This document shows, in pieces, positions 8,284 through 17,120 of a stretch of 64,000 nucleotides of DNA; position 1 is the first letter of the stretch; each line of letters begins with the position of its first letter. This DNA comes from Balneatrix alpica DSM 16621. Lineage in GTDB: Bacteria > Pseudomonadota > Gammaproteobacteria > Pseudomonadales > Balneatricaceae. The position numbers and the translations under genes are program-made. Location of the stretch: the NCBI RefSeq assembly GCF_000619885.1, contig NZ_JHUZ01000016.1:46771-110770 (forward strand), written 5' to 3'. The notes under the pieces were generated by a model. It was not told where the DNA came from and did not search any database. It was given only the letters and a program-made list of their open reading frames with translations.

Positions 8284-10108
8284 GGTCAGCCTGAAGGATG
8301 CCCTCAGTCGGGAATACGATGTGGTGATCGTGGGAGGAGGCATAGCCGGTGCCCTGGTTGCCAAGCGCTTAAGCAAAGCGGGGCAGCGCTGCCTGATTCT
8401 GGAGGCCGGTCTAGGCCAGGGGGATAGCTATCAGGGCTACCTGGACTTTGTCCAAACCTATTATCAGGCCACGGTAAAAATTCCCAATGCGCCCTATCCG
8501 GTTAATCCTAATGCGCCGGAGCCACTGGTCACGGATACCGCACGGATTAAGCCGGGCCACCCGGATGAGAAGGGCTATTTTGTCCAGTTTGGCCCCCTGC
8601 CGTTTAGCTCTTCCTATACCCGTTACCTGGGGGGCACCACACTGCACTGGTTGGGCACCTGCCTGCGGATGCTGCCGGATGATTTTCAGCTCTATAGTCG
8701 TTATGGGGTGGGGCGTGACTGGCCCTTTGGCTATGAGCAGTTGGAGCCCTGGTACCGCCGCGCCGAATATGAGCTGGGGGTCTCAGCGGAGGTCAGCGAG
8801 CAGGCTTACCTGGGGGTGCACTTTAGTCAGGACTATGTCTATCCGATGCATGGCTTACCTGCCAGTTGGAGCGATAACCAGCTAGCAGCGGCGGTCAATG
8901 GTATGGCCATTGTGGAGGGGGAGGAGTCTTTCCAGCTCTACGTGCGGGGTACCCCGGCGGCACGTAATGGTATTCCCAATCCGGCTTATGATCAGGGCCG
9001 TGGTTATCGCCCGGTTGGCGCGGTGGGAAATCCCGGGGTGGGGCAGCGTTGCATGGGTAACACCGCCTGCGTGCCGATTTGCCCGATCCAAGCCAAGTAC
9101 AGCGCCCTGAAAACCCTGGCCCAGGCGGATGCCGACTATCTCGATATTCTGCCCCAGGCGGTTGCCACCCGTCTGCAGATTGATCCCCACACCCAGCAGA
9201 TCAGCGCCATCCATTTCCAACATTACCCGAGTCCGGAACGCCCCCACTATAGCGAGCATCAGGTGCAGGCTAAGCGCTATGTGCTGGCTGCCCATGCGGT
9301 GGCCAATGCGGTACTGCTGCTTGCGTCGGGTGCCTGCAAGGGCAATGAAATGGTGGGGGCCAATCTGATGGATCATCCCGAGCTCTTGGCTTGGGGGCTG
9401 GCGCCTCAGCCGTTGTGGCCATTACGGGGGCCCCTGGCCACTTCCGGGATTGAGGACATGCGTACCGGTGCATTCCGCCAACGGCGGGCGCCCTTCCGGA
9501 TGGAAATGGGCAATGATGGTTGGTTGTGGCCAACCAATGCTCCCCAGTCGGATGTGGAGCAATTGTTGGGGGAGGGTCATATCGGCACCGATTTACGCCA
9601 GCGTTTGCGGGATCAGGTCAGCCGTCAGTTCCGCTTCGGTATTCTGGTGGAGCAGCTGCCGGAGTTGAGTAATAGAGTCAGTATTGATGAACGCTACAAG
9701 GATGCCCTGGGGAATTACCGCCCGGTGATTCACTATGATCTGTCGCCCTATACCCGTGCTGGTTTTGTGCAGGCTTCCCGTACTGCCCAGCAGATTTTCA
9801 AGCAGGCGGGGATTGAGGATCGCAGCCAATATACCCCCAATCAGGCCGGTTACTTTGAATACGAAGGGCAGGCGCTGAGTTTCTTTGGCGCTGGCCATTT
9901 TGCTGGCACCCATTGCATGGGGGATGATCCCGCCACCTCAGTGGTGAATCCGCAGCAGCGTTGTTGGCAACATCCCAATCTGTACCTGGTGGGATGCGGC
10001 AATATGCCGACCCTGGGCACCTCTAACCCTACCTTAACCATGACGGCACTGACTCTTTGGGCGGCGGATAACCTGCTGCAAGACCTGCAAGGTCAGGGTC
10101 ATGCGTAG
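8276..10108 (+). CDS. GMC oxidoreductase with [3Fe-4S]-type cysteine motif (first paralogue)
   Basis: A 610-aa FAD-dependent glucose-methanol-choline oxidoreductase. The ATG at 8276 lies inside the end of the small-subunit gene. The FAD loop GGGIAG spans residues 20-25, followed by LILEAG near 40-45. Cysteines 259, 265 and 269 (CMGNTACVPICP) have the spacing of the [3Fe-4S] ligands in FAD glucose dehydrogenase and gluconate dehydrogenase large subunits. The catalytic pair appears to be His546 (GTHCMGDDPATS) and Asn584 (TSNPTLTM). The upstream SLDH-type small subunit supports this subclass. Substrate is presumably a polyol, sugar or similar alcohol, but is unknown. No cytochrome subunit is present, so the electron acceptor is unclear. 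It overlaps the next paralogue by 8 bp. Confidence 0.88.
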   Translation: MSKVSLKDALSREYDVVIVGGGIAGALVAKRLSKAGQRCLILEAGLGQGDSYQGYLDFVQTYYQATVKIPNAPYPVNPNAPEPLVTDTARIKPGHPDEKGYFVQFGPLPFSSSYTRYLGGTTLHWLGTCLRMLPDDFQLYSRYGVGRDWPFGYEQLEPWYRRAEYELGVSAEVSEQAYLGVHFSQDYVYPMHGLPASWSDNQLAAAVNGMAIVEGEESFQLYVRGTPAARNGIPNPAYDQGRGYRPVGAVGNPGVGQRCMGNTACVPICPIQAKYSALKTLAQADADYLDILPQAVATRLQIDPHTQQISAIHFQHYPSPERPHYSEHQVQAKRYVLAAHAVANAVLLLASGACKGNEMVGANLMDHPELLAWGLAPQPLWPLRGPLATSGIEDMRTGAFRQRRAPFRMEMGNDGWLWPTNAPQSDVEQLLGEGHIGTDLRQRLRDQVSRQFRFGILVEQLPELSNRVSIDERYKDALGNYRPVIHYDLSPYTRAGFVQASRTAQQIFKQAGIEDRSQYTPNQAGYFEYEGQALSFFGAGHFAGTHCMGDDPATSVVNPQQRCWQHPNLYLVGCGNMPTLGTSNPTLTMTALTLWAADNLLQDLQGQGHA

Positions 10109-11900
10109 CCTGAGCTGGCAGGAGGCCAGCGCTAAGCAGTACGACGTGATTATCGTTGGCAGTGGCTTTGCCGGCAGTATCCTGGCCAAGCAACTGCAGC
10201 AGGGAGGTAAGCGGGTGCTGATCCTTGAGGCAGGGGCGGGGGCCGGGGTGGATTACGGCCAGCACCTGAGCTATGTGCGCCACTTTATGAGTGCCACGGC
10301 GAAGACGCCCAACTCCCCCTTTCCCGCCAGTGCCAATGCCCCTCAGCCCGAGGTGACCGATGTTGAGAAGATCACCCCGGGCCAACCTTCCTGCAAAGGC
10401 TACTTTGTTCAAATGGGGCCGCAACCCTTTGAAAGTAATTACACCCGGCGCTTGGGTGGCACCTCTCTGCACTGGTTTGGTAGCTGTCCGCGCATGCTGC
10501 CGCAGGACTTTCGCCTCTATCGTGAGTATGGCGTGGGGGTGGACTGGCCCCTGGATTATGACGAGCTGGAGCCTTACTACCGTCAGGCGGAGGCGGAAAT
10601 TGGCGTGGCGGCTGAGGTCGAGGAGCAAGCCTACCTGGGGATTCATTTTCCCGCCGACTATGTTTACCCGATGCACCGGATACCGCCCAGTTATCTGGAT
10701 CAATGGATGCAGCAGGGCCTGCGTGATTATCGCCTGGAGGATGGTCAGCGGCTGCGGATTCAATCGATTCCGCAGGCCCGTAACAGCCTGCCCAATGCCG
10801 GCTACAACCAGGGCCGGGGTTACCGGGTTCAGGGTGCAGCGGGCAACCCAGGCCAGGGGCAGCGCTGCATGGGCAACTCCAGCTGTATTCCGATTTGCCC
10901 GATTCAGGCGCGCTACAACAGCCTGAAAACCCTGGCGCAAACCGAGGTGGAGGTGTTAACCCAGGCGGTGGCATCACAGTTGGAGCTGGAGCCCGGCAGT
11001 GGCCGGGTGACCGCCCTGCAGGTGAAATATTGGGCCACGGAACAGAGCAGCGATTTTATCCCTCTGCGTTTGAGTGCGCCCTGGATCGTCTTGGCGGCCA
11101 ATGCCATCGAAAACGCCACCCTGCTGCAAGCCTCCGCAGCCTGTGGCCAGAGTGGTGAGCTGGGACGCAATCTGATGGATCATCCGGCGATCCTGTCCTG
11201 GGGTCTGGCACCCCAGTCGATTGGTGCCTTCCGTGGTCCGGGGTTGACCTCGACCCTGGTGAACTATCGTGGCGGTGATTTTCGCCGTCAGCGGGCCGCC
11301 TTTGTGCTGGAAATCGGCAACTGGGGCTGGAGCTGGCCCTTTAATGAGCCAAACGACAGCAGCATCGCCCTGATTGAGCAGGGTTGCTATGGCCGCGACC
11401 TGCGTCAGCGGCTGGGGGCGACACTGCCGCGGCAGATTCGGCTGGACATGATGACCGAGCAATTGCCCAGCCGTTTTAACCGGGTGGAGATCGACCCGCG
11501 CTGGCGTGATCGCCTGGGTAACTACCGGCCCGTGCTGCACTATCAGGTCGATCACTACAGCCAGGCGGGGATGGTGTTTGCCCGCCAGCTGGCGGTGCAG
11601 TTATTCCGCCAGTTAGGCATCGAGGATTACAGCCAGTATCAGCCCAGCAATCCGGGCTACTTCGAGTTTGGCCAGCAGGGGTATAGCTGGTCCGGGGTCG
11701 GCCACGTGGCCGGTACCCATCGTATGGGCAAGCAGGCCGCCAGCTCGGTGGTGAACTCCTATCAGCAAGCCTGGCAACACCCCAACCTCTATGTGATTGG
11801 CTGCGGCAGCATGCCCACCCTGGGCACCTCTAACCCCACCCTCACCATGACTGCTCTCACCCTGCGCACAGCCCAGCATTTGCTGGCAAGGAGCTCGTGA
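10101..11900 (+). CDS. GMC oxidoreductase with [3Fe-4S]-type cysteine motif (second paralogue)
   Basis: A 599-aa paralogue of the preceding enzyme, sharing its layout closely: FAD loop GSGFAG at residues 20-25, cysteines 256, 262 and 266 in CMGNSSCIPICP, a His540/Asn578 catalytic pair (GTHRMG; TSNPTLTM), and near-identical landmark segments such as LGGTSLHWFG. The tandem 8-bp overlaps suggest local duplication and coupled translation. Keeping two copies after one small subunit suggests either a heteromeric complex or two successive oxidations of related substrates; the sequence does not decide. The next gene starts one base after this stop. Confidence 0.88.
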   Translation: MRSLSWQEASAKQYDVIIVGSGFAGSILAKQLQQGGKRVLILEAGAGAGVDYGQHLSYVRHFMSATAKTPNSPFPASANAPQPEVTDVEKITPGQPSCKGYFVQMGPQPFESNYTRRLGGTSLHWFGSCPRMLPQDFRLYREYGVGVDWPLDYDELEPYYRQAEAEIGVAAEVEEQAYLGIHFPADYVYPMHRIPPSYLDQWMQQGLRDYRLEDGQRLRIQSIPQARNSLPNAGYNQGRGYRVQGAAGNPGQGQRCMGNSSCIPICPIQARYNSLKTLAQTEVEVLTQAVASQLELEPGSGRVTALQVKYWATEQSSDFIPLRLSAPWIVLAANAIENATLLQASAACGQSGELGRNLMDHPAILSWGLAPQSIGAFRGPGLTSTLVNYRGGDFRRQRAAFVLEIGNWGWSWPFNEPNDSSIALIEQGCYGRDLRQRLGATLPRQIRLDMMTEQLPSRFNRVEIDPRWRDRLGNYRPVLHYQVDHYSQAGMVFARQLAVQLFRQLGIEDYSQYQPSNPGYFEFGQQGYSWSGVGHVAGTHRMGKQAASSVVNSYQQAWQHPNLYVIGCGSMPTLGTSNPTLTMTALTLRTAQHLLARSS

Positions 11901-11901
11901 T

Positions 11902-13533
11902 ATGAAAAGCGTTTCTACCCTGGATGCAGCAACCCTGCAGGCTGAGTTTGCTGCCAAGGGCTATGTCCCCCTGCAGAGCCACAAGTCACTGCAAGATGAA
12001 CTGGCGGATCTGCGTGAGCTGCTGCAAAGCGCGCTGGCGCTGGAGCACGCCACCATTCCACCCTACCTCACGATGCTCTATACCCTGCCGAGTCAGACCC
12101 AGTGGCAGGTGGTGGAAATCATTCGCTCGGTGGTGGTGGAGGAGATGCTGCACTTCTCGCTGGTGGCCAATGTGCTCAATGCCATTGGTGGCGAGCCGCA
12201 GATAGCGAGCCCAGGCTTTATGCCGGATTATCCGGCGGCCTTACCCTATGGCATCGATGGCATTCGCGTCAGCCTGTTTGGCTTTAGCCATGAGGGGGTG
12301 GAGCAGGGCATGGCGATTGAACGCCCGGCGGCGATTGACCCGTTGAAGGTGGCCTCGTTCCGCCGTAATGAGATGACCATTGGCGAGTTTTATGCCTTTA
12401 TCGAGGCGCGCTTAAGGGCGGCGGTGGCCCGCTACGGTGAGCAGGCGGTGTTCTGTGGTGATCCGAGTCGGCAAATCCCACCCCATGCGTTCTATTACGA
12501 TGGTGGTGGCGGCATCCTTGAGGTGCACAATCTCAAACAGGCCCTGCAAGCCCTGCAGCTGATTGTTGATCAGGGGGAAGGGACGCCGGATTCAGAGTGG
12601 ACCGGCCCCTTAAGTGAAGAGGAAGGGGGCTTTCGTGAAGTCGCCCACTATTACCGCTTCCAGCAGTTACAACTGGGACGGCTGTATCAGCCAGGCGACA
12701 AGATCAATCATCCTAGCGGCAGCAAGCTGGAGGTGCCCTGGCAGGGTGCCATCCAGGTGCCGGTGGATATGAAACTGGCGGACTACCCGGAGGGTGAGGT
12801 ACGCCAAGCGGTGTATCGTTTTAACCAGCGCTATTGCCAATTACTGGCGCAGCTGCAGCTCGCCTTTACCGGCCAGCCTGGGCTGTTGCTGCCGGCGGTC
12901 GTGGGCATGTGCAGCCTGCGTGATGATTTTAATGCCATTACCGCCAACCCCCTGCCCGGTTTTGACGAATACCACTGCGTGCCGACCTTTGAATATGTCG
13001 CGCCGGATTTAACCCTGATTAAACGGGTGGCGGTGGCCGGTAACGAACCCCGCCGTGGCTGTCCGATGGGCAAAGCACAGGCCATGCAGGCGAGCCCCAG
13101 TGGGCAACCGGGGGTGGCGACTACCCTGGCGCAGTTGCAGCAGGCCTATTCCCAGGGGGATTTGCCCCTGGCGTTGAGTTGCCTGGCGGAGTCGGTGATC
13201 TGGGATATTTCCGGCCCGGTGGAGGTGCCCTACCTGGGGGTCTTCTACGGTCATCAAGGTTTTAGTCGCTTCTGGACCCTCTTGGGGGACACGGTCAACT
13301 TCGGCAGCGCCGGTATTGAGGCGGTGTTTATCGATGGCCTGGCCGCCATGGCCTATGGCGGCGAGCAAGGCAGTACCAAGGCGACGGGTGCTCCCTACCA
13401 CTACGACTGGGCAATTCGCTACCAGTTTGATGCCAATTTTAAAATTACGCTGATGCGGCAGTATTTCGACCCCGATCCGATAAGGGCCGCACTTAGGGCA
13501 TCAGCTTATCCCCAACCTCAGCCAAAGAAGTGA
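11902..13533 (+). CDS. VioB-type ferritin-like domain fused to a SnoaL-like domain
   Basis: A 543-aa two-domain protein. Residues about 25-350 match the ferritin-like family found at the start of VioB/RebD-type iminophenyl-pyruvate dimer synthases. A possible di-metal ligand set is visible: Glu48 (LEHATIPPYL), Glu81-x2-His84 (EEMLHF), Glu162 (TIGEFY) and Glu246-x2-His249 (EVAHYYRF). After a linker around residues 375-400 a second domain of about 130 aa (TLAQLQQAYSQGDLPLALSC, IWDISGP, MRQYFD) looks like a SnoaL/NTF2-type polyketide-cyclase fold. The ATG at 11902 follows the previous stop almost directly. Ferritin-like proteins of this class oxidise or couple amino-acid or small organic substrates; the fusion suggests oxidation plus cyclisation or dehydration. 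No full function can be assigned. Confidence 0.75.
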   Translation: MKSVSTLDAATLQAEFAAKGYVPLQSHKSLQDELADLRELLQSALALEHATIPPYLTMLYTLPSQTQWQVVEIIRSVVVEEMLHFSLVANVLNAIGGEPQIASPGFMPDYPAALPYGIDGIRVSLFGFSHEGVEQGMAIERPAAIDPLKVASFRRNEMTIGEFYAFIEARLRAAVARYGEQAVFCGDPSRQIPPHAFYYDGGGGILEVHNLKQALQALQLIVDQGEGTPDSEWTGPLSEEEGGFREVAHYYRFQQLQLGRLYQPGDKINHPSGSKLEVPWQGAIQVPVDMKLADYPEGEVRQAVYRFNQRYCQLLAQLQLAFTGQPGLLLPAVVGMCSLRDDFNAITANPLPGFDEYHCVPTFEYVAPDLTLIKRVAVAGNEPRRGCPMGKAQAMQASPSGQPGVATTLAQLQQAYSQGDLPLALSCLAESVIWDISGPVEVPYLGVFYGHQGFSRFWTLLGDTVNFGSAGIEAVFIDGLAAMAYGGEQGSTKATGAPYHYDWAIRYQFDANFKITLMRQYFDPDPIRAALRASAYPQPQPKK

Positions 13534-13544
13534 AGGAGAAGATG

Positions 13545-14411
13545 ATGTCCAATCTGCCCAGTATTCCCTATCCCTTTACCATGCCGTTTTACTACGCCTC
13601 CCTGACCAATGTGGGGGTGTTTTATCTGGTGCCCAAAGAGCGGGTATTGCCCTACCTGCAAGGCAGTGACCTGGCCCCGGCGTTGTTTGATGGCAAAGCG
13701 ATGGTGAGTTTTAACTTTCAGCTTTATAGCGGCCAGTTTGCCAGTGGGGTGGATACCCCGCCGGAGCAGTGGGCCAGCAGTGGCGCCGCCATTACCCAGG
13801 AGTTGGAGCTGAATATTGTCGCCTATCCGCAGCAACGGGCCGCGGAGGTGGAACAGATCGACTACCGCGAATACCTGCAAAGCGGTGATCAGACCAAGGT
13901 GTATGGCAATCACCGGGTGTGGGTGCCCTGTGATGCAGATGTGGCGATTGCCGCCGGCAAGGGGTTGTTTGGTGAGCCGAAGTTTAAGACCTCCTTCAAG
14001 GTTAATTTGGCTTCCCCCAACCCGGTCCGTCAGAGCCGCGAATGCTATCAGCCGGAGTGGGTCAGTACCTGGGGCTTCCGGGTGGATGATCCGGACAATG
14101 CCAACCAGGCCATCTTCACCTGCATCGTTGATACCTGTGGTTTAACCCCGGTGCCGGGCAATTTCTCCCCCATCACCGAGTACGGCAGCCATGAGGGCAA
14201 GATGATCGGATGCCGCTGGAATATCCTGCAGGCGATGCCGACCTATTTCCTCGACCCCAGCACCCCCCAGGCGGTCAGCCTGACCCTGGGCACCAGCAAC
14301 CATCCGATGCGTCAGGACATGGAAAAACTGCTGGCCAATGTCGCGCCGGTGGCGGTGCGTACCTATAACTCCCAGCCCGCGGCAATTCAGAGCCGGGCCT
14401 ATTACCCCTGA
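13545..14411 (+). CDS. Acetoacetate decarboxylase-like protein
   Basis: A 288-aa protein of the acetoacetate decarboxylase (ADC) superfamily. The frame is open from a GTG at 13530, but an AAGGAG site six bases before the ATG at 13545 decides the start (MSNLPSIPYPF). The segment LFGEPKFKTSF around residues 141-151 corresponds to the Schiff-base lysine region of ADC; Lys146 is the likely catalytic residue. Relatives include beta-keto acid decarboxylases and, in larger subfamilies, aldolase-dehydratases, so decarboxylation is plausible but not proven. It follows the ferritin/SnoaL gene at once and belongs to the same transcript. A GC-rich hairpin separates it from the third GMC gene. Confidence 0.78.
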   Translation: MSNLPSIPYPFTMPFYYASLTNVGVFYLVPKERVLPYLQGSDLAPALFDGKAMVSFNFQLYSGQFASGVDTPPEQWASSGAAITQELELNIVAYPQQRAAEVEQIDYREYLQSGDQTKVYGNHRVWVPCDADVAIAAGKGLFGEPKFKTSFKVNLASPNPVRQSRECYQPEWVSTWGFRVDDPDNANQAIFTCIVDTCGLTPVPGNFSPITEYGSHEGKMIGCRWNILQAMPTYFLDPSTPQAVSLTLGTSNHPMRQDMEKLLANVAPVAVRTYNSQPAAIQSRAYYP

Positions 14412-14446
14412 GCCCTGTGCCTTTGCACACCCTGTCGCGATTAGCA

Positions 14447-14465
14447 GGCCCCGCTGGCCGGGGCC
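14447..14465. other. GC-rich hairpin just upstream of the third GMC gene
   Basis: Perfect 7-bp stem GGCCCCG / CGGGGCC with a 5-base loop, ending immediately before the AAGGAG site (14466-14471) of the next gene. There is no T run. It could be an mRNA stabiliser or could mask ribosome binding; it does not look like a full terminator. Confidence 0.5.
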
Positions 14466-14477
14466 AAGGAGTGAAGC

Positions 14478-16025
14478 ATGAATGAGGTCGATAAGCTGTA
14501 CTTCTCCACCCTGGATGAGGTGCAACAACAGCAGTTTGATTACATTGTGATTGGTGGTGGCGCCTATGGCTCCAGCTTTGCCCACCGCATGTTAGAGCTG
14601 CAGCCGGGAGTGCGGATTCTGGTACTGGATAAGGGCAGCTATCTGATTCCGGATCATATTCAGAACCTGCCCCCCACCTATATCAAGCTCAATACCGAGG
14701 TGGGCATTCGGCCCTGGGAATACCGGGGCACACCGAATCTGAACTTTATGCCGCAGATCCCCTATGTCGGTGGCCGGGCATTGTTCTGGAATGCCTGGAC
14801 ACCGCAGCCCGATAGTACTGAAATGCCTGACTGGCCGGAGCAGGCAATTGAGCGACTGAACCCCCAGTGGTATGCCACTGGCCACTACATGGGGCGGCGT
14901 TACTCCCTGCGCACTCCTGGTAATGCCAATGCCAGCTTGCATCAGCAGATGGGCGAGCGCTTGTTCAGCCAACTCAGTCAGATTCCCGGTGCCAAACCCC
15001 AGGCCAGCCCCAGTGCGCTGGACTCGGCCATGGCCACTGGCCAGGATGTGCCACCGGAAGATTGGGCCAAGTTTGCCCCCATTGCCGTGCTAGTGCAGGA
15101 TCTGCAGGCCTATCCCCAGCAACTACGGGTGGTGGTGGAAGCCGAGGTGTTGCAGCTGCAGGCCAGCGGTCAGCGAATTGATGCCATTGAGACCGCAGCG
15201 GGCACCCTGCAGGTGGGCAATGCGCAGCTGATCCTGGCCTGTAATACCCTGGAGGCAGGCTTTCTGCTGACCCGCTCCTTCCCGCAGATGCCGCTGGTGG
15301 GAAAAAACCTCTGTGGTCATATTCGCTCCTGGCTGGCCGCTCGGGTGCCAGCCTCGGCGGTGCCGGGCCTGACGGACAGGCTGCAGGCGGTGGCCTATTA
15401 TCTGCCGGGGCAGGATAAGGTCACTGGTCGCCTGATGCACACCCATATCAGTGTGGTGCATAACCCTCAGCCCGCGCAGAGCCTGGATGTGCTCTACCGC
15501 ATCCTGCCGGACGCCTCGACCCCGGCGGCCTTGGCTGCCTACCAGGATCCAAACTATGTGGTCTTTATGCTGCATTCCATGGGGGAATTCTTGGGACAGC
15601 GTTCGCAGGATTCCTGGAACTATGTTGGCACCCTGAGCGATGGCACGGCCGAGGTCTGTATTCAGTTACAACCGCAGGATAGCCAGTTCTGGCAGGCGAT
15701 GGATCAAGCCACCTTTGCCGTGATGGAGGCGCTGGTGGCGGAGGCGCCGGTGGAATACCAGCATACCCAGGCCGATGGCAGCATCTGCTGGCGGGCAATA
15801 CCACCGCAGTCGATCCGTAATCAGGGCTTGGTGCATGAGGCGGGCACGCTATGGATGGGGGATGACCCCGCCACCTCGGTCACTCGTGCCGATGGACGCA
15901 TGCATCAGTTTGAGAATGTGTATGGGCTGGGCAGCATGTTGTTCCCTCGCCCAGGCTCCTGGAACCCCACCCTGACCGGCGTCGCCCAGGCTTTTGCCCT
16001 GGCGCAGCAGTTTGCGCAAAGCTGA
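14478..16025 (+). CDS. GMC-type oxidoreductase (third, without the cysteine cluster motif)
   Basis: A 515-aa FAD-dependent oxidoreductase with the FAD loop GGGAYG at residues 26-31, LVLDKG near 47-52, and a C-terminal GMC domain with HEAGTLWMGDDPATS and SWNPTLTG as the probable His/Asn pair. It lacks the three-cysteine motif of the two earlier paralogues and is shorter, so it is a different subclass, nearer to pyranose-oxidase or choline-dehydrogenase-like enzymes. The ATG at 14478 has AAGGAG with 6-base spacing. It ends the plus-strand cluster, followed by a hairpin. Substrate is unknown. Confidence 0.83.
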   Translation: MNEVDKLYFSTLDEVQQQQFDYIVIGGGAYGSSFAHRMLELQPGVRILVLDKGSYLIPDHIQNLPPTYIKLNTEVGIRPWEYRGTPNLNFMPQIPYVGGRALFWNAWTPQPDSTEMPDWPEQAIERLNPQWYATGHYMGRRYSLRTPGNANASLHQQMGERLFSQLSQIPGAKPQASPSALDSAMATGQDVPPEDWAKFAPIAVLVQDLQAYPQQLRVVVEAEVLQLQASGQRIDAIETAAGTLQVGNAQLILACNTLEAGFLLTRSFPQMPLVGKNLCGHIRSWLAARVPASAVPGLTDRLQAVAYYLPGQDKVTGRLMHTHISVVHNPQPAQSLDVLYRILPDASTPAALAAYQDPNYVVFMLHSMGEFLGQRSQDSWNYVGTLSDGTAEVCIQLQPQDSQFWQAMDQATFAVMEALVAEAPVEYQHTQADGSICWRAIPPQSIRNQGLVHEAGTLWMGDDPATSVTRADGRMHQFENVYGLGSMLFPRPGSWNPTLTGVAQAFALAQQFAQS

Positions 16026-16043
16026 GCAGAGCCATCCTGACAT

Positions 16044-16063
16044 GGCCCCCAGGGAAGGGGGCC
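16044..16063. terminator. Hairpin at the end of the GMC cluster
   Basis: Perfect 7-bp stem GGCCCCC / GGGGGCC with loop AGGGAA between convergent stops at 16025 and 16077. No clear T run follows, so termination strength is uncertain. Confidence 0.55.
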
Positions 16064-16076
16064 GGAGCAGAGTGGT

Positions 16077-17018
16077 TTAAGGCAGCATGGGTTGTGCCAG
16101 GTTGGCCTCCAGGCTCTGCTTCAGGTGTTGCCATTGTTGGCTGGCTTGTCGCTGTAGCTCAGCGGCTTTGGGGCCTTGGGTGAGGGCCGCTTTATGGGCT
16201 TGGAGGGCGGTGTAATGCAAAGCGGTGACCTGATAACGGTCATCGTTTTTAAATTGCTGATAAACATCCTCGACATTCGCCAGGGTGTCGTCGATAAAAA
16301 CAATATGAGTAATAGGCAGGCCTGGATTAGCGGGAACGCTCTGCTCAAATTTAGTTAACAGGCAGGAAAGCATAATGCCTTTATTCTGTCCGGCGACATA
16401 ATAAATACCATTTTGATAAGCCACCTGACGGCTGCCGGGAATATTACATGGTTGAATAGGGGAGGCATAAGCCGGTAAATCAGCAGCAAGAATAAGACTA
16501 TTCTGGCTAATTAAACTGAGAAAATTGTTATAGCGGGAAAAGGCCGTAGGCAAGGCAGCAAATTGTTGCTCGGTGGCATTGGCATCACTGGGGCCCCGGG
16601 CAGTTTCGACCAACAGGCGGATACCTTTCAGGCTGGCTTGGTTGAGGACGCCAGGGATGTCTTGTTCGGTATAGGGCATGCGGTTCATGGCGAATAACAG
16701 GCTGCTGATACTGAGCAGGCCGCTACTGTCCTGGGCGACACGCATGGGGGAGGGGGAGTCGTGCTGGATTAACTGGGACTGCCAGCTGTACCAGGCTGGG
16801 CCCCCCAGGTACTGGCAATCACTGGGCAGCTGGCGGCAGGGCATCATGGTGAGGGTGTCGTCATTATCCATCACCAACAGGGTGGTGCTGGGGCTGCCGC
16901 TCTGTTGGAGATAGCCGGCAAGCTCGCCAAAGTCAGCGACCCGGTGCTGGCTGGCCGCCCCCCAACTGGCACCGCTGAGGGAAAGGCTAAGGGTAAAAAG
17001 GAAAAGAGAAGGTTTCAT
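16077..17018 (-). CDS. Secreted HAD-type protein, DUF2608-like
   Basis: A 313-aa protein with a typical Sec signal peptide (MKPSLFLFTLSLSLSGASWG, cleavage near residue 21). The segment LLVMDNDDTLTMMPC carries a DxDxT phosphatase motif and HIVFIDDTLANVEDV carries the later acidic motif, so this is a HAD-superfamily hydrolase exported to the periplasm. The layout resembles DUF2608 proteins, known from Legionella and other gammaproteobacteria. The substrate is unknown. The middle of the gene (about 16240-16530) is visibly more AT-rich than the GMC cluster. It lies between the GMC cluster and the UbiD gene on the opposite strand and is divergent from UbiD. Confidence 0.75.
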   Translation of the reverse strand: MKPSLFLFTLSLSLSGASWGAASQHRVADFGELAGYLQQSGSPSTTLLVMDNDDTLTMMPCRQLPSDCQYLGGPAWYSWQSQLIQHDSPSPMRVAQDSSGLLSISSLLFAMNRMPYTEQDIPGVLNQASLKGIRLLVETARGPSDANATEQQFAALPTAFSRYNNFLSLISQNSLILAADLPAYASPIQPCNIPGSRQVAYQNGIYYVAGQNKGIMLSCLLTKFEQSVPANPGLPITHIVFIDDTLANVEDVYQQFKNDDRYQVTALHYTALQAHKAALTQGPKAAELQRQASQQWQHLKQSLEANLAQPMLP

Positions 17019-17120
17019 AGTAGGTATCCTGTGTTAAACACTTTTTAAAAGAGTGGCTACCAACTGCTAAATGGAAAGGTATTGATGGGTATGCTTGGTT
17101 AAAAACAAAAGGAGAAAGTA

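Noticed and set aside
16023..16080. Small RNA between the GMC cluster and the DUF2608 gene
   Set aside because: Only one short hairpin in about 50 bases, no promoter or T run; better read as a transcription end.
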